In this document: positions 18,397-27,079 of the stretch, in pieces | Numbering within the stretch: the first letter of the stretch is position 1 | How the letters are laid out: each line of letters opens with the position of its first letter | Source: Halorussus amylolyticus | GTDB taxonomy: Archaea > Halobacteriota > Halobacteria > Halobacteriales > Haladaptataceae | Assembly (NCBI RefSeq): GCF_004143485.2 | Contig: NZ_RXOB02000032.1 | Span: forward strand, 1 to 64,000 | Reading direction: 5' to 3' | DNA length: 64,000 nucleotides | Program-made: the position numbers and the translations under genes | The notes under the pieces: model-generated | Told to the model about the DNA's origin: nothing | The model's input: the letters and a program-made list of their open reading frames with translations, nothing else | Databases searched by the model: none

Positions 18397-18736
18397 ACCG
18401 CCAAACTACTGTGGGTTCCCCGGTTCATCCTCGCGCTTCGAGCCCTCGTTTCTGACCGTGGCAATGACACTTCGGTCCTATTAGACGGTGGTACTCACAC
18501 TGACACCGTAGCTGGAATCCGTTTACCGGCAGACTCTCGTATCGAAAAGGAGCCTGTTCCGTGTACGCGTATCATGTGTTCCAGCCGAGGAAGACGGTTC
18601 TCGTGAGACGGCATTGTTGAAACCCTCAATAGTTGATGATAACTGTGTCCCGTATACAGAAGACGAATGCAGCACGACGAACCCCTCGTACTCGCCTTCC
18701 CTGTGAATTTATTCTCTCTACCGCGATATTTCACTT
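18397..18736. other. Intergenic gap, 340 bp
   Basis: No coding frame with haloarchaeal bias is visible. CTCTACCGCGATATTTCACTT just before the ATG at 18737 is the only promoter-like part. Confidence 0.4.
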
Positions 18737-19129
18737 ATGACCGCTCGTACGATCGCTCTCGGAGCGGGTACCGCCATCACTACTTTCCTGTTGGCCGGTG
18801 CCGCGACAATCGAACTGCTTGGACCTGGAGAGGCTCCTGCAATCGGTATCATCGGTGTCTTCGTCGGTGTTGTCGTCGGACTGCTGGCAGGCGGGATTGC
18901 CAGCGTGTACGCTGACCGCCTCTCCGGAATCGCTACTTCGGTCCTCGTCGCCTACGCGACGTTTGGCGTCGCGTTCGTCACAATCGCGGGGATGAGCTAC
19001 GTCAACGTGCCGTATGCCGATGGCGTGTTCACGTTTCCCGTTCATATCGGCGTGAGCATCGTGGTCGCAGTCATCGTCGCCCTGTTGGCCATCCGTGGGA
19101 AAATCGGCGAAGGGTCTTCAATCGCCTAA
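18737..19129 (+). CDS. Four-helix membrane protein, unknown function
   Basis: A 130-residue hydrophobic protein with four predicted membrane helices (about 7-27, 37-58, 65-88 and 100-120), short loops and a short basic/polar tail. No catalytic motif. Many haloarchaea encode such small membrane proteins. It stands alone. Confidence 0.72.
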   Translation: MTARTIALGAGTAITTFLLAGAATIELLGPGEAPAIGIIGVFVGVVVGLLAGGIASVYADRLSGIATSVLVAYATFGVAFVTIAGMSYVNVPYADGVFTFPVHIGVSIVVAVIVALLAIRGKIGEGSSIA

Positions 19130-19633
19130 CTACGATCTCGTTCCGATATCGATATTCCAAAGTCGTGCTCTTCGATGTAGGAATCTCTCGATAGGGTTTT
19201 TCGCGTTCTATCGCGGTTTCGGCCGCAGACACGGATGCTTCGGTAGCTTGCTCCTCGATGGTTTCGACCGCCAACTGTGCCGAATCTTCGAACGCGGCGA
19301 GATTTGCGACCGGAAGAACGACGCAACCCTCGCCCAGACGCTGACCCACGAGTGCGCCCACGCAGTACCCCATTTCGACGTCAACGACGATACCGAACGG
19401 TGCAAAAGGCGAGACCGAGGCCGAAGCCGCCGAGACGGCCGCCGGTGCTGCAGCCGTGCTGGAACTCCGCGCCGAACTATCGCACCAGCGCCAATTAATA
19501 ATCTTGTGAGATGTATACAATACTATACGCGTCTAATAGGCGGCCCGGAGTATCGTAGTATCCCTCCTTCCCGCGCGAAAATACGCTCACCGTCGGGAGA
19601 AGTGAGAGACTACGCAGAGAGAAAGAGGCGGGG
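19130..19633. other. Intergenic region with a possible gene remnant
   Basis: About 500 bp between convergent genes. On the minus strand, about 19220-19460 keeps a good codon bias (PFAPFGIVVDVEMGYCVGAL, then AFEDSAQLAVETIEEQATEA). It has no credible start and runs into the 3' end of the membrane-protein gene. It may be the remnant of a gene; I do not recognise the family. The end near 19500 is AT-rich. Confidence 0.35.
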
Positions 19634-20038
19634 TTAGCCTTCGACAGTGGGAGCCGAGGCCTGGGGCAGTTCGTATTTGTCTTCGAACTCTTGGATGAGT
19701 TGGCCCATCTTCGCGTACCAGTCGTTGAGCATCCGCTGCATCTCGTCTGCGATCTGCGACGGATCCGTCGGCGAGTAGACGTGGTAGTAGCCGCCCTGGT
19801 CGTAGTTGATCTGATTCTTTTCGATGAAGCCCGTCTGGAGGAGTCGCTGGACGGCCCGATAGGCGGTCGAACGCTCGCGATTAACTGCATCGGCGAGTTC
19901 GTCAACGGTTAGCGGTTCCTCACTCTCGACGAGTGCCTGGAAGCACTCCTTGTCGAGTTCTTTGAGACCGTGGAAGCACTCCAGTAGCCCTTCGCACTTC
20001 ATGTCTCGACGCAGTTGTTCGGACATCGAATCCGGCAT
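19634..20038 (-). CDS. Winged-helix transcriptional regulator, TrmB/MarR-like
   Basis: A 134-residue DNA-binding protein. Residues 26-85 form a winged helix: LVESEEPLTVDELADAVN is the first part of the helix-turn-helix, and RERSTAYRAVQRLLQTGFIE is the recognition helix and turn. The wing contains YYHVYSP. The C-terminal helix (95-125) could dimerise. It sits at the edge of the sulfur region on the same strand as the TauE operon. A TGTGCGAT sequence lies about 50 nt before its start and recurs before the TauE and TusA operons, so it probably represses itself and these operons. A start four codons in is possible. Confidence 0.85.
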   Translation of the reverse strand: MPDSMSEQLRRDMKCEGLLECFHGLKELDKECFQALVESEEPLTVDELADAVNRERSTAYRAVQRLLQTGFIEKNQINYDQGGYYHVYSPTDPSQIADEMQRMLNDWYAKMGQLIQEFEDKYELPQASAPTVEG

Positions 20039-20087
20039 TATTATCGATGATACGTAGGCACTGAGCCATTAAAAGACTTTTGCATGG

Positions 20088-20098
20088 ATCGCACAATT
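20088..20098 (-). promoter_or_regulatory. Candidate operator upstream of the regulator gene
   Basis: Minus-strand AATTGTGCGAT, part of the imperfect palindrome TCGCACAATTTTGCGA (20089-20104). The site at 21535-21545 shares WATTGTGCGAT. Position suggests autoregulation. Confidence 0.45.
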
Positions 20099-20224
20099 TT
20101 GCGATGAGCCAAACTGAGTCGGGACGGTGACAACTCGCGAGCGGCTAGCCGTCCACTCGTGGATTCCAAGTAGAAGAGGCCCACATTCAATCACGAGCGA
20201 GTAGCGGATTGGCGCGAAAACGGA

Positions 20225-21292
20225 TTAGTCCGCAGTGGAAGTTTGCTGGCGATGCGTCACACGTAGCGAGGAAATCGCCGTATAGAGGATCGCAAGAGCG
20301 ACGACGACCGCCGCGCCGATGACGAGTACCAGTCCGAGCAACTCGAGGGTCGAGTTGCCGATGTAGGAGCCGATCTCTCCGACGCCGACCGCGGTGGCGC
20401 CGACCAGTAGCATGCCACCGAAGTAGATCTTGATGCCGTCGGCGTCAACGACAGCTGTCGCTGCAGAGCCGATACGAGCACCGAGTGCGCTCCCGAGTAG
20501 CAGCGGAGCGACGATACCGAGGTCAACGCCGCCGCCCTGTCCATAGAGGTAACTCCCAAGACCGCCGGAGAAGACGATCTCGAAGAGGTCCGTCCCGACA
20601 GCGACGGGTACCGGGACGCCGATGGCGTAGATCATCGCGGGCATTCGGATGAAACCCCCACCGACGCCGAGGAAGCCCGACAGGAGGCCGGTTGCGAAGG
20701 CGACGGCCGTGATGACCCACGCGGAAACGCGGACATCTCCACGGAGTGTCACCATCGGCGGAATCCGAACCTTCTGCTGGATCGTCTTCGCGACTTCGGG
20801 AATCTCGTACTCGCTGAGATCCTTGTCAGCTGCCTCGTGGTCGATGCCACCGCCGCCGTCGCCTTTCAGGGCGTCACGGGTGACCATCGCCCCGACGCCG
20901 CCGAGCAGGACGACGTAGGCGATACTGATGATACCACCGGCAAATCCCAACGACTCGAGATAGTAGACGCTGGCGCGTCCGACCTCGATACCGATGGTCG
21001 TCCCGGTGATCATGATCACGCCGAGCTTGTAGTCGACCTGGCCGAGGTCGTGGTGTTTCAGGGTCGCGATGATAGCCGTCCCGAAGACAAACGCCATCCC
21101 GCTACCGACCGCAATAGGCGCCGGGTAATCTAGCATCAGCAGGGCGGGGGTAACGAGGAACGACCCACCCATGCCGAAAAACCCGAACAAGACTCCGACG
21201 ACGAGGCCGAATCCGACGAACATCGCCAGCATCTCGGGGCTCGTTCCCAAGATACCGAGTCCGTCGAGTAGGCTATTGAGCATTCTCTTCAC
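20225..21292 (-). CDS. TauE/SafE family sulfite/sulfonate exporter
   Basis: A 355-residue membrane permease of the TauE/SafE (DUF81) family with two symmetric halves. The first has GLVVGVLFGFFGMGGSFLVT (family GxxGGGGG-like loop); the second has ATGLLSGFLGVGGGFIRMP. A hydrophilic loop of about 45 residues separates them. It should export sulfite, thiosulfate or related anions. Its start overlaps the end of the DUF7512-like gene by 20 nt, indicating coupled expression. Confidence 0.9.
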   Translation of the reverse strand: MKRMLNSLLDGLGILGTSPEMLAMFVGFGLVVGVLFGFFGMGGSFLVTPALLMLDYPAPIAVGSGMAFVFGTAIIATLKHHDLGQVDYKLGVIMITGTTIGIEVGRASVYYLESLGFAGGIISIAYVVLLGGVGAMVTRDALKGDGGGGIDHEAADKDLSEYEIPEVAKTIQQKVRIPPMVTLRGDVRVSAWVITAVAFATGLLSGFLGVGGGFIRMPAMIYAIGVPVPVAVGTDLFEIVFSGGLGSYLYGQGGGVDLGIVAPLLLGSALGARIGSAATAVVDADGIKIYFGGMLLVGATAVGVGEIGSYIGNSTLELLGLVLVIGAAVVVALAILYTAISSLRVTHRQQTSTAD

Positions 21293-21437
21293 CTCCGACT
21301 AAGAGTTTCATGAGGTAGGGCCCGAAAAGCCGTTCAAGGCCACCGTAGCCCACGTATAGCACGACCGCTTCCAGTAGGATCGTGCCGATGAGCAAGGCTG
21401 TTTCCGGGTCCCACGTGGGAATCTCTAGTCCTGCCAT
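21273..21437 (-). CDS. DUF7512-like single-span membrane protein
   Basis: A 54-residue protein with one membrane helix (about 12-32) and the segment LEAVVLYVGYGGLERLFGP. Small proteins of this kind often precede TauE/SafE genes in haloarchaea. I start at the ATG at 21437 because a good ribosome-binding site (GGAGGGAGA) lies right before it. It probably assists the exporter. Confidence 0.75.
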   Translation of the reverse strand: MAGLEIPTWDPETALLIGTILLEAVVLYVGYGGLERLFGPYLMKLLVGGEENAQ

Positions 21438-21534
21438 TGATTCTCCCTCCAGCATTCGAAATCGGTAATTCGCTGTTGCCACATTTCTGTTCAATATCTC
21501 CTACCCGGTGAGTGCCTTTAACGGTTTTGGATAC

Positions 21535-21545
21535 ATCGCACAATA
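21535..21545 (-). promoter_or_regulatory. Candidate operator upstream of the DUF7512-TauE operon
   Basis: Minus-strand TATTGTGCGAT, directly after an AT-rich GATATAG segment that may be the TATA box. It matches the sites at 20088 and 26153. Confidence 0.45.
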
Positions 21546-21700
21546 CTATATCTGAGTAACCTCCGTTTGACTATCGATAACTTATGGAGAACGTATAGCG
21601 CCCCGCCAACTTCAGAAACCGATCGGTGCAACCCCAGACTGTCGACCGCGCGCGCAATGATAGACTATTAAACAAAATCGTATTGTCATCGGTCGACGAA

Positions 21701-22555
21701 ATGGCCTATATGAGGGCCCTGTGTGCGACCGACCTATCGGCCGCCAGTGCGGCTGCAATAGAGAACGAAACCTGTCTCGAGTGTTTAGGCCGTATCGGCA
21801 TCGATACAATCCATCTCGTGACTGTCGTTCCGGCGAACGTCCACTCCGGAATGCCTGGCGTGAACTTCGATGAGCGACGCCGACAGGGACTGGACCGTTA
21901 TCGAAGTGTGATGGAAGCCGCAGGGTTCGATGTCGAGACTCACGTCGTCCGTGGGACACCCTATCGCCGTATCAACGGCATTGCCGAAGCCGTCCAGGCC
22001 GACATATCTGTCGTCGGCTCACGAGGCCAGAGCCCGCTGGAGAACCGTGTCCTCGGCTCGACCGCACGAAACCTCGCACGGACGACCGTCGTTCCGTTAC
22101 TGGTCAACCGCATCGAGCGGGCGACCGATGAACCCGACGTCCTCCGCGAACACCTCTTTCAGCGTATCCTCTTCGCGACGGATTTTTCCGAGAACGCCGA
22201 CCGAGCGTTCGATGCCTTCTCGTACCTCCGCCACGCGACCGAGGAGGCGACACTCGTTCACGTCCGGTCGCCGAAAGACGAGGCCGCCGACGCCGAGGGC
22301 GACCCAAGCGAGTGGTTGGCCGAGCGTGCTCGCACGCTCGAAAACTGGGACATCGAGACGCGAATCGAGGTCCGGCAGGGGGACCCCGCCGACGAAATCC
22401 TCGCCGTCGAAGAGGAGGTAACCCCGTCGACGGTCCTCGTCGGTTCGAGGGGGCGAAGCCGTATCCGGCGGCTCCTGTTGGGCAGCGTCTCGGAGGAAAT
22501 CGTCGCGCGGGCGACGGGAAACGTCTTCCTCGTCCCGCCGCCCCGTGCAGTCTGA
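21701..22555 (+). CDS. Universal stress protein with two UspA domains
   Basis: A 284-residue tandem UspA protein. The first domain runs from MRALCATDLS to about residue 140, with nucleotide-loop motif VVGSRGQSPLENRVLGSTARN. The second starts at ILFATDFSENADRAF and ends with VLVGSRGRSRIRRLLLGSVSE. The G-x-x-G-x(9)-G-S pattern implies ATP binding in both. I start at the ATG at 21701 rather than the GTG 75 nt upstream; the ATG at 21710 is also possible. It converges on the permease gene and lies within the sulfur region. Confidence 0.87.
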   Translation: MAYMRALCATDLSAASAAAIENETCLECLGRIGIDTIHLVTVVPANVHSGMPGVNFDERRRQGLDRYRSVMEAAGFDVETHVVRGTPYRRINGIAEAVQADISVVGSRGQSPLENRVLGSTARNLARTTVVPLLVNRIERATDEPDVLREHLFQRILFATDFSENADRAFDAFSYLRHATEEATLVHVRSPKDEAADAEGDPSEWLAERARTLENWDIETRIEVRQGDPADEILAVEEEVTPSTVLVGSRGRSRIRRLLLGSVSEEIVARATGNVFLVPPPRAV

Positions 22556-22617
22556 ACCAGACTATCTCCATTCCGAGGGGTGGCGGCCAACTGGTACTGT
22601 GTCTGGCTCGTCGCTGC

Positions 22618-23793
22618 CTACAACAGGAGAGCGGCGGTAACGTACGCGAGTCCGAACGAAAGGGCGAACGATCCGGCCCACGCCCCCAGCGTCAAGAGAA
22701 TCTTTCGCGCGTCCACCGCTTCCCGGCCGCCGACTGCGGCTCCACTTCCGATGATCGCGCTGACGACGATCTCGTTGAACGAAACGGGCACGCCCAGCAC
22801 GACGGCCAGTTGCGCAATCAGAAACGACGGCACGAGTGCCGAAATAGAGCGCCGCGGCCCGAGCGATGAGTAGTCCTGCGCGAGCGACTTGATCATCCGG
22901 GGCGCACCCGTCCACGACCCGGCGAGCATCCCGAGACCGCCACCAACGAGTACCGCGAACATCGAGACCATCCCCACCTCGTCGAGTAGCGGAAGCAACG
23001 GCCCGACGGCGAGTCCGACCTGACTCCCGCCCGCGGAGAACGCGACGAGCGAGCCGAGCACAAGCAGTACGCGCCGCAGCCCCCCGCGTTGGTCACGGCC
23101 AATATCCCAATAGACGACGGCGGCGACAGCTAACGCTGCAACACCAGTAACCACGACCGCCGACGCACGTCCATCGACTGCCAACGCGTGCTGTCCGAGT
23201 TCTCGGACGGTCCCCGTGGAGTTTCCCTCACCGAGGAAGCTAAACTCGACGTTCGCGAGGACGGCAGCGACGAGACCGGTGAGCGCGGGAATGCTGTACC
23301 GTTCGGGCACGTTAGGCCGCGGGAGGACGCTCGCGATGATGAACGCGATACCACCGCCGACGAACGGCGTCAACACCCAGACAGCGGTGATCTGCTGGTA
23401 CTTCGACCAGACCGGCGTTCCCCCGAGCGCGAGTCCGACGCCGATGACGGCGCCCGTCACGGTGAACGCGGTCGCAATGGGGTACCCTGTCGTGATGCCG
23501 ACCACCATCAGCCCGGCGCCCAGGATTAACACCAGAATGACGCCGGCGACAGGCAGGCTCATGCCACCGATGAGACCGCTCCCGATAGCTTCTGATACGT
23601 TCCCGCCTTGCGTGACGGCACCGATGAACCCGAAGATGCCGACCAAGAGGGCGGCCCGCATCGTTCCAATGGCGTTCGCCCCAACAGCGGGGGCGAAGGG
23701 GGTCGCACCGCTCGACCCGGCACCGATAACCCACGCCATGAATAGGCTGGCGAACGCTGCACCGACGAAGAGGGCGATGAGAGTGGGGTCCAT
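22618..23793 (-). CDS. PiT-family permease (phosphate or CysP-like sulfate)
   Basis: A 391-residue membrane protein of the inorganic phosphate transporter (PiT) family with about ten to eleven helices. The first signature half is VGANAIGTMRAALLVGIFGF; the second repeat is near the C-terminus. The family includes sulfate permeases (CysP) as well as phosphate transporters. It is the last gene of a minus-strand operon with two YeeE/YedE proteins and a rhodanese-MBL enzyme, so sulfate or thiosulfate is the more likely substrate. This is inference. Confidence 0.85.
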   Translation of the reverse strand: MDPTLIALFVGAAFASLFMAWVIGAGSSGATPFAPAVGANAIGTMRAALLVGIFGFIGAVTQGGNVSEAIGSGLIGGMSLPVAGVILVLILGAGLMVVGITTGYPIATAFTVTGAVIGVGLALGGTPVWSKYQQITAVWVLTPFVGGGIAFIIASVLPRPNVPERYSIPALTGLVAAVLANVEFSFLGEGNSTGTVRELGQHALAVDGRASAVVVTGVAALAVAAVVYWDIGRDQRGGLRRVLLVLGSLVAFSAGGSQVGLAVGPLLPLLDEVGMVSMFAVLVGGGLGMLAGSWTGAPRMIKSLAQDYSSLGPRRSISALVPSFLIAQLAVVLGVPVSFNEIVVSAIIGSGAAVGGREAVDARKILLTLGAWAGSFALSFGLAYVTAALLL

Positions 23794-23808
23794 CTGAAAG
23801 GGAGGGAG

Positions 23809-24267
23809 TTAGTCAGCGCCCGCTGCGGTAGTGTCGCGGGCCTGGCTGCGACTGCGCCAGTAGCCCTGGAGGTACGCGCCGAGGAACATCCCGGCGAGCG
23901 CCCACAGGATGGTGACGTTGCCGATACCGAGGCTGGCGTAGGCGGCTCCGGGACAGATTCCGGAGAGCCCCCAGCCGACGCCGAAGATGGCTCCGCCGAA
24001 CAGGACGTTGCGGTCGAACGACTTGAGTCGTCGTCCGTACGCGTCGCCGGTCAGCGGCGCGCTGTCGCGCAACCGCGGCATGACCGCGAAGGCGATACCG
24101 CTGACGATAGCCGCGCCGAACATGACGAACAGCAGTCCGAAGTCCTCGAACTGGAGAAAGTCCAGCACGACCTCCGGACGAGCCATGTGGCTGAACGCGA
24201 GTCCGAACCCGAATATCAAGCCGCCGACGAAGATCAGCGGCATGAACGCGGGATGCCGGTCGCTCAT
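23809..24267 (-). CDS. YeeE/YedE family transporter subunit (DUF6691-type half)
   Basis: A 152-residue membrane protein with about four helices. It carries GLIFGFGLAFSHMARPEVVL and the family motif GVGWGLSGICPGAAYASLG with its conserved Cys. It corresponds to one half of bacterial YeeE/TsuA thiosulfate transporters. The start ATG at 24267 overlaps the stop of the other half-gene (ATGA), which fixes it. The two halves probably form one transporter. Confidence 0.87.
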   Translation of the reverse strand: MSDRHPAFMPLIFVGGLIFGFGLAFSHMARPEVVLDFLQFEDFGLLFVMFGAAIVSGIAFAVMPRLRDSAPLTGDAYGRRLKSFDRNVLFGGAIFGVGWGLSGICPGAAYASLGIGNVTILWALAGMFLGAYLQGYWRSRSQARDTTAAGAD

Positions 24268-24755
24268 GGACTCACCCCGAGTGCGGCGACCAATTGCGCG
24301 GTCACGATGGCGACCGCAAGGAACGTAATCACGCCGACGATGGACGTCTTCGAGGCCGACCCGACGCCGCAGACGCCGTGGCCCGACGTACAGCCCTTCC
24401 CGACGCGCGTCCCGATGCCCACTAAGACGCCGCCTACTAGGAGTCGCCACGGCTGAACGTCGGTCGTCCACGCGCCGCCCTGCCAGAAGGCGGCGTAGAC
24501 GGCCGCGCCGAGCACGATTCCCAGCGTGAACACGACGCGCCAGTCGCGCGAGGACACGTACTGCTGGAACCGCGACTGGTCGGAGACGTACGACAGCGTC
24601 GATTCGAGGAACGTGCTCGCGCCGGCGGCGATGCCGGTTCCGAGGTAGATGACGACCGCGCCGAGTCCGACGAGCAGGCCGCCGACGGCGTAGCGACTAA
24701 TCCCGTTCGGGAACAACTCGGCGGCGACCTGCAGCGGGAGTACGTCAATCACCAT
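24264..24755 (-). CDS. YeeE/YedE family transporter subunit
   Basis: A 163-residue membrane protein, the other half of a split YeeE/YedE transporter. The signature GTRVGKGCTSGHGVCGVGS holds two conserved Cys residues; in TsuA such cysteines pass thiosulfate through the membrane. It overlaps its partner by 4 nt and lies 8 nt after the rhodanese-MBL gene, so imported sulfur could be handed to that enzyme. Confidence 0.9.
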   Translation of the reverse strand: MVIDVLPLQVAAELFPNGISRYAVGGLLVGLGAVVIYLGTGIAAGASTFLESTLSYVSDQSRFQQYVSSRDWRVVFTLGIVLGAAVYAAFWQGGAWTTDVQPWRLLVGGVLVGIGTRVGKGCTSGHGVCGVGSASKTSIVGVITFLAVAIVTAQLVAALGVSP

Positions 24756-24763
24756 TGGCGTCG

Positions 24764-25957
24764 TTAGTCACCCGCGAGCGACTCCTGACTCGCGGCGCAG
24801 TTGTTCGGCCCGAGTTCGAGCGTGAACGCCTCGTCGTCGTCGACGGCGTTCTGACCGAGGTTCGTCGCGATGATGTCCTCGTAGTTGGCGGGCCGCGGCG
24901 GCATGTCCGAGAGGATCAGGTCGACGAAGTCGTCTTCGTCCATCGTCAACGCGTCCATCTGCTCGACGAGGTCGCCGACCGGTGCCGTGTAGGTGCCGTC
25001 GTCTGCGGGGACGGCGGCGTCGCTGAAGTGCGCCCCGCCGACGAGGGTGTCGTCGGGAAGCGTCAGCACGCGTTCCTGGAGCGACTCGTAAAGCATGCGC
25101 GCCGCGTCAGGCGCACCATCGTCACCTTCTTCGAGGTCGGGGCGAGCGACGCTCTCGATGAAGAGGCCGTCGCCGGTCGCGAGCAGGCTGTCGTCGATGA
25201 GATACGAGGTCATGCCTGTGGTGTGTCCGGGCGTGAACACCGTCTCGATGGTGGCGTCGCCGACCGCGAAGGTGTCGCCGTCGGCGGCTTGGGTGACTTC
25301 GTCGGCGTAGGTGACGCCGCGGTCGACGGCGGCCTCGGGGATGACGCCCTCGACGCCGCGCTCGTCGAGCGCGCGGACACCCGAGATGTGATCGGCGTGG
25401 ACGTGCGTGTCGATTGCGTACTTCAGGTCGACGCCCAGGTCGTCGGCGTCTTCGAGATACCGGTCGGTGAACGCTCGGAGCGGGTCGACGATGGCGGCTT
25501 CGCCGTCGTCGTAGACGAGGTACCCCAGGCATCCGCTGGACGGGCGCTGGTACTGGAGGAGCGTGCCCGCACCGTCGTAGTCGGTGACCTCGACCGCTTC
25601 GTAGATGCTCGCCCAGCCGTTCATGCCGTCTTCGAGGTGGTTGACGTCGTAGCCGCGTTCGGCGAGTTCGCCCGCGACGTATTCGCTGGCACCACCCTTC
25701 GCGCACAGGACGGTGACCTCGCGGTTGTCGGGAATCTGTGCGAGGACGTCCTGGTCGATGTCGTCGTCGAGGAATTCGAAGTACGGGGCGTTGATCGACG
25801 TGACGTTCTCGCCGTCGATGTGCCACTCTTCGTACTCGGATTGCATGCGTGCGTCGAGTAGCGTGATGTTCTCGCCGGCGTCGATTCGTCCTTTCAGTTC
25901 GTCCGGAGCGATCGTCTCGATCGGCACGTCCGGAGTCGGGAAGTCGTCTGCGTTCAT
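24764..25957 (-). CDS. Rhodanese-MBL fusion, persulfide dioxygenase-like
   Basis: A 397-residue cytoplasmic protein. Residues 12-125 are a rhodanese domain with active-site Cys85 (CAKGGAS). Residues 135-380 are a metallo-beta-lactamase domain with THVHADH (184-190), TPGHTTG and TGDGLFIESVARPDL. This matches the iron-binding set of ETHE1-type persulfide dioxygenases. A Cys143 in SSGCLGYLV begins the MBL part, and the C-terminus has LELGPNNCAA. It probably moves and oxidises persulfide sulfur (GSSH-like or protein-bound) to sulfite. First gene of the operon ending at 22618; a TATTGC site lies upstream. Confidence 0.9.
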   Translation of the reverse strand: MNADDFPTPDVPIETIAPDELKGRIDAGENITLLDARMQSEYEEWHIDGENVTSINAPYFEFLDDDIDQDVLAQIPDNREVTVLCAKGGASEYVAGELAERGYDVNHLEDGMNGWASIYEAVEVTDYDGAGTLLQYQRPSSGCLGYLVYDDGEAAIVDPLRAFTDRYLEDADDLGVDLKYAIDTHVHADHISGVRALDERGVEGVIPEAAVDRGVTYADEVTQAADGDTFAVGDATIETVFTPGHTTGMTSYLIDDSLLATGDGLFIESVARPDLEEGDDGAPDAARMLYESLQERVLTLPDDTLVGGAHFSDAAVPADDGTYTAPVGDLVEQMDALTMDEDDFVDLILSDMPPRPANYEDIIATNLGQNAVDDDEAFTLELGPNNCAASQESLAGD

Positions 25958-26010
25958 TGTGTGCGTCTGGACCTACTGGCTGGCCCACCATAAAGATTTG
26001 CATAGTATAT

Positions 26011-26026
26011 TCAGAACAATGCAATA
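26011..26026 (-). promoter_or_regulatory. Candidate regulatory site upstream of rhodanese-MBL operon
   Basis: TCAGAACAATGCAATA on the plus strand. A CAGAA-N(4-5)-CAATA pattern recurs at 29018-29031 and 31681-31694. It lies about 55-70 nt before the start at 25957. Confidence 0.35.
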
Positions 26027-26133
26027 CTGTTATGGGCTGATGTTGCGTCACCTGCATATAGGGCGTTTTCACTGGTGTTTCGGACGGGAGCGAGGACGCA
26101 GTAATTGGTGGTTGGTGCAAGAACCGATATCCT

Positions 26134-26164
26134 TATAACGGACTAAACGGTATTGTGCAATAGC
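26134..26164 (+). promoter_or_regulatory. Promoter and operator of the tusA-dsrE2 operon
   Basis: A TATA box CTTATAAC at 26134-26141 is followed by the near-palindrome TATTGTGCAATA at 26153-26164, between the box and the expected transcription start. A protein bound there would block initiation. The motif matches sites at 20088 and 21535. Confidence 0.5.
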
Positions 26165-26194
26165 TCCAATACAGATCAACGGAGCAGATAACCA

Positions 26195-26440
26195 ATGAGT
26201 GCAGAATTCGACATTACGGAGACGCTAGACGTGAAAGGTGCATCGTGCCCAATGCCCGTCGTCAAGACGAAGAATGCCACCGACGACCTCGAATCCGGTG
26301 AGGTTCTCGAGGTGCTTTCGACGGACTCGGGCAGTATGAGTGATATCGACGGCTGGGCGTCCGGGACCGAGGGCGTCGAACTCCTCGACCAGGTCGAGGA
26401 CGGCGACGTGTACAAACACTACGTCCGCAAGACGGAGTAA
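26195..26440 (+). CDS. TusA-family sulfurtransferase
   Basis: An 81-residue TusA/SirA-like sulfur carrier. The family CPxP motif is intact (ASCPMPVVKT, Cys18), so a persulfide can form on Cys18. Sulfur-relay TusA proteins pass persulfide to partners such as DsrE. The gene is 8 nt before dsrE2, the common archaeal and bacterial arrangement in sulfur oxidation. Confidence 0.9.
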   Translation: MSAEFDITETLDVKGASCPMPVVKTKNATDDLESGEVLEVLSTDSGSMSDIDGWASGTEGVELLDQVEDGDVYKHYVRKTE

Positions 26441-26448
26441 CGATAACG

Positions 26449-27021
26449 ATGAGCACGGACACGCCCGATGTGACGGCTGACGACGCTCCCTCGCGCGCGG
26501 AACTCGCCGCACGAATCGAGGAACTCGAGGAGTCCCTCGCCGAGGCGACCGGCGAGGACGACACGAAGAAGATGAGCATCATCGCGACGAAGGGGACGCT
26601 TGACATGGCGTACCCGCCGCTGATCCTCGCCAGCACCGCCGCCGCGTTCGGCTACGAAGTAAATGTCTTCCACACGTTCTGGGGGTTGGACATCCTCCAC
26701 GAGGAGCGTTCGAAGAACCTCAAGCTGAGTTCCGTTGGGAATCCCAACATGCCGGTGCCAAACGCTGTCGCCGCGCTCCCTGGGATGGACCGCGTGACGA
26801 CGAAGATGATGGAGAAGAAGATCGCCGACAACGACACGGCGACCATCGAGGAACTCATCGAGATGAGCCTCGATATGGGCGTGGAGTTTCAGGCCTGCCA
26901 GATGACGATCGAGTTGATGGACTACGACGAGAACGACTTCTACGACGGCGTCACTACGGGCGTCGGCGCGGCTACCGCCCTGCAGGATATGGCCGACGCT
27001 GACATCCAACTCCTCGTCTAA
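26449..27021 (+). CDS. DsrE2-like (DsrE/DsrF/DrsH family) sulfur-carrier protein
   Basis: A 190-residue protein with a charged, probably coiled-coil N-terminus (15-40). A DsrE/F-like alpha-beta domain follows (IIATKGTLDMAYPPLILAS). A conserved Cys150 in EFQACQMT is the likely sulfur acceptor. In this family a nearby hydrophobic loop may contact the membrane. It forms an operon with tusA and probably exchanges persulfide with TusA. Confidence 0.9.
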   Translation: MSTDTPDVTADDAPSRAELAARIEELEESLAEATGEDDTKKMSIIATKGTLDMAYPPLILASTAAAFGYEVNVFHTFWGLDILHEERSKNLKLSSVGNPNMPVPNAVAALPGMDRVTTKMMEKKIADNDTATIEELIEMSLDMGVEFQACQMTIELMDYDENDFYDGVTTGVGAATALQDMADADIQLLV

Positions 27022-27079
27022 CGGACGACTCGAACGTTTCTGGAGCCGTTTCGAAGGTTGCGCCGAGAACCGAGATTTT

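Noticed and set aside
24755-25861. 368-residue plus-strand frame
   Set aside because: Antisense of the rhodanese-MBL gene.
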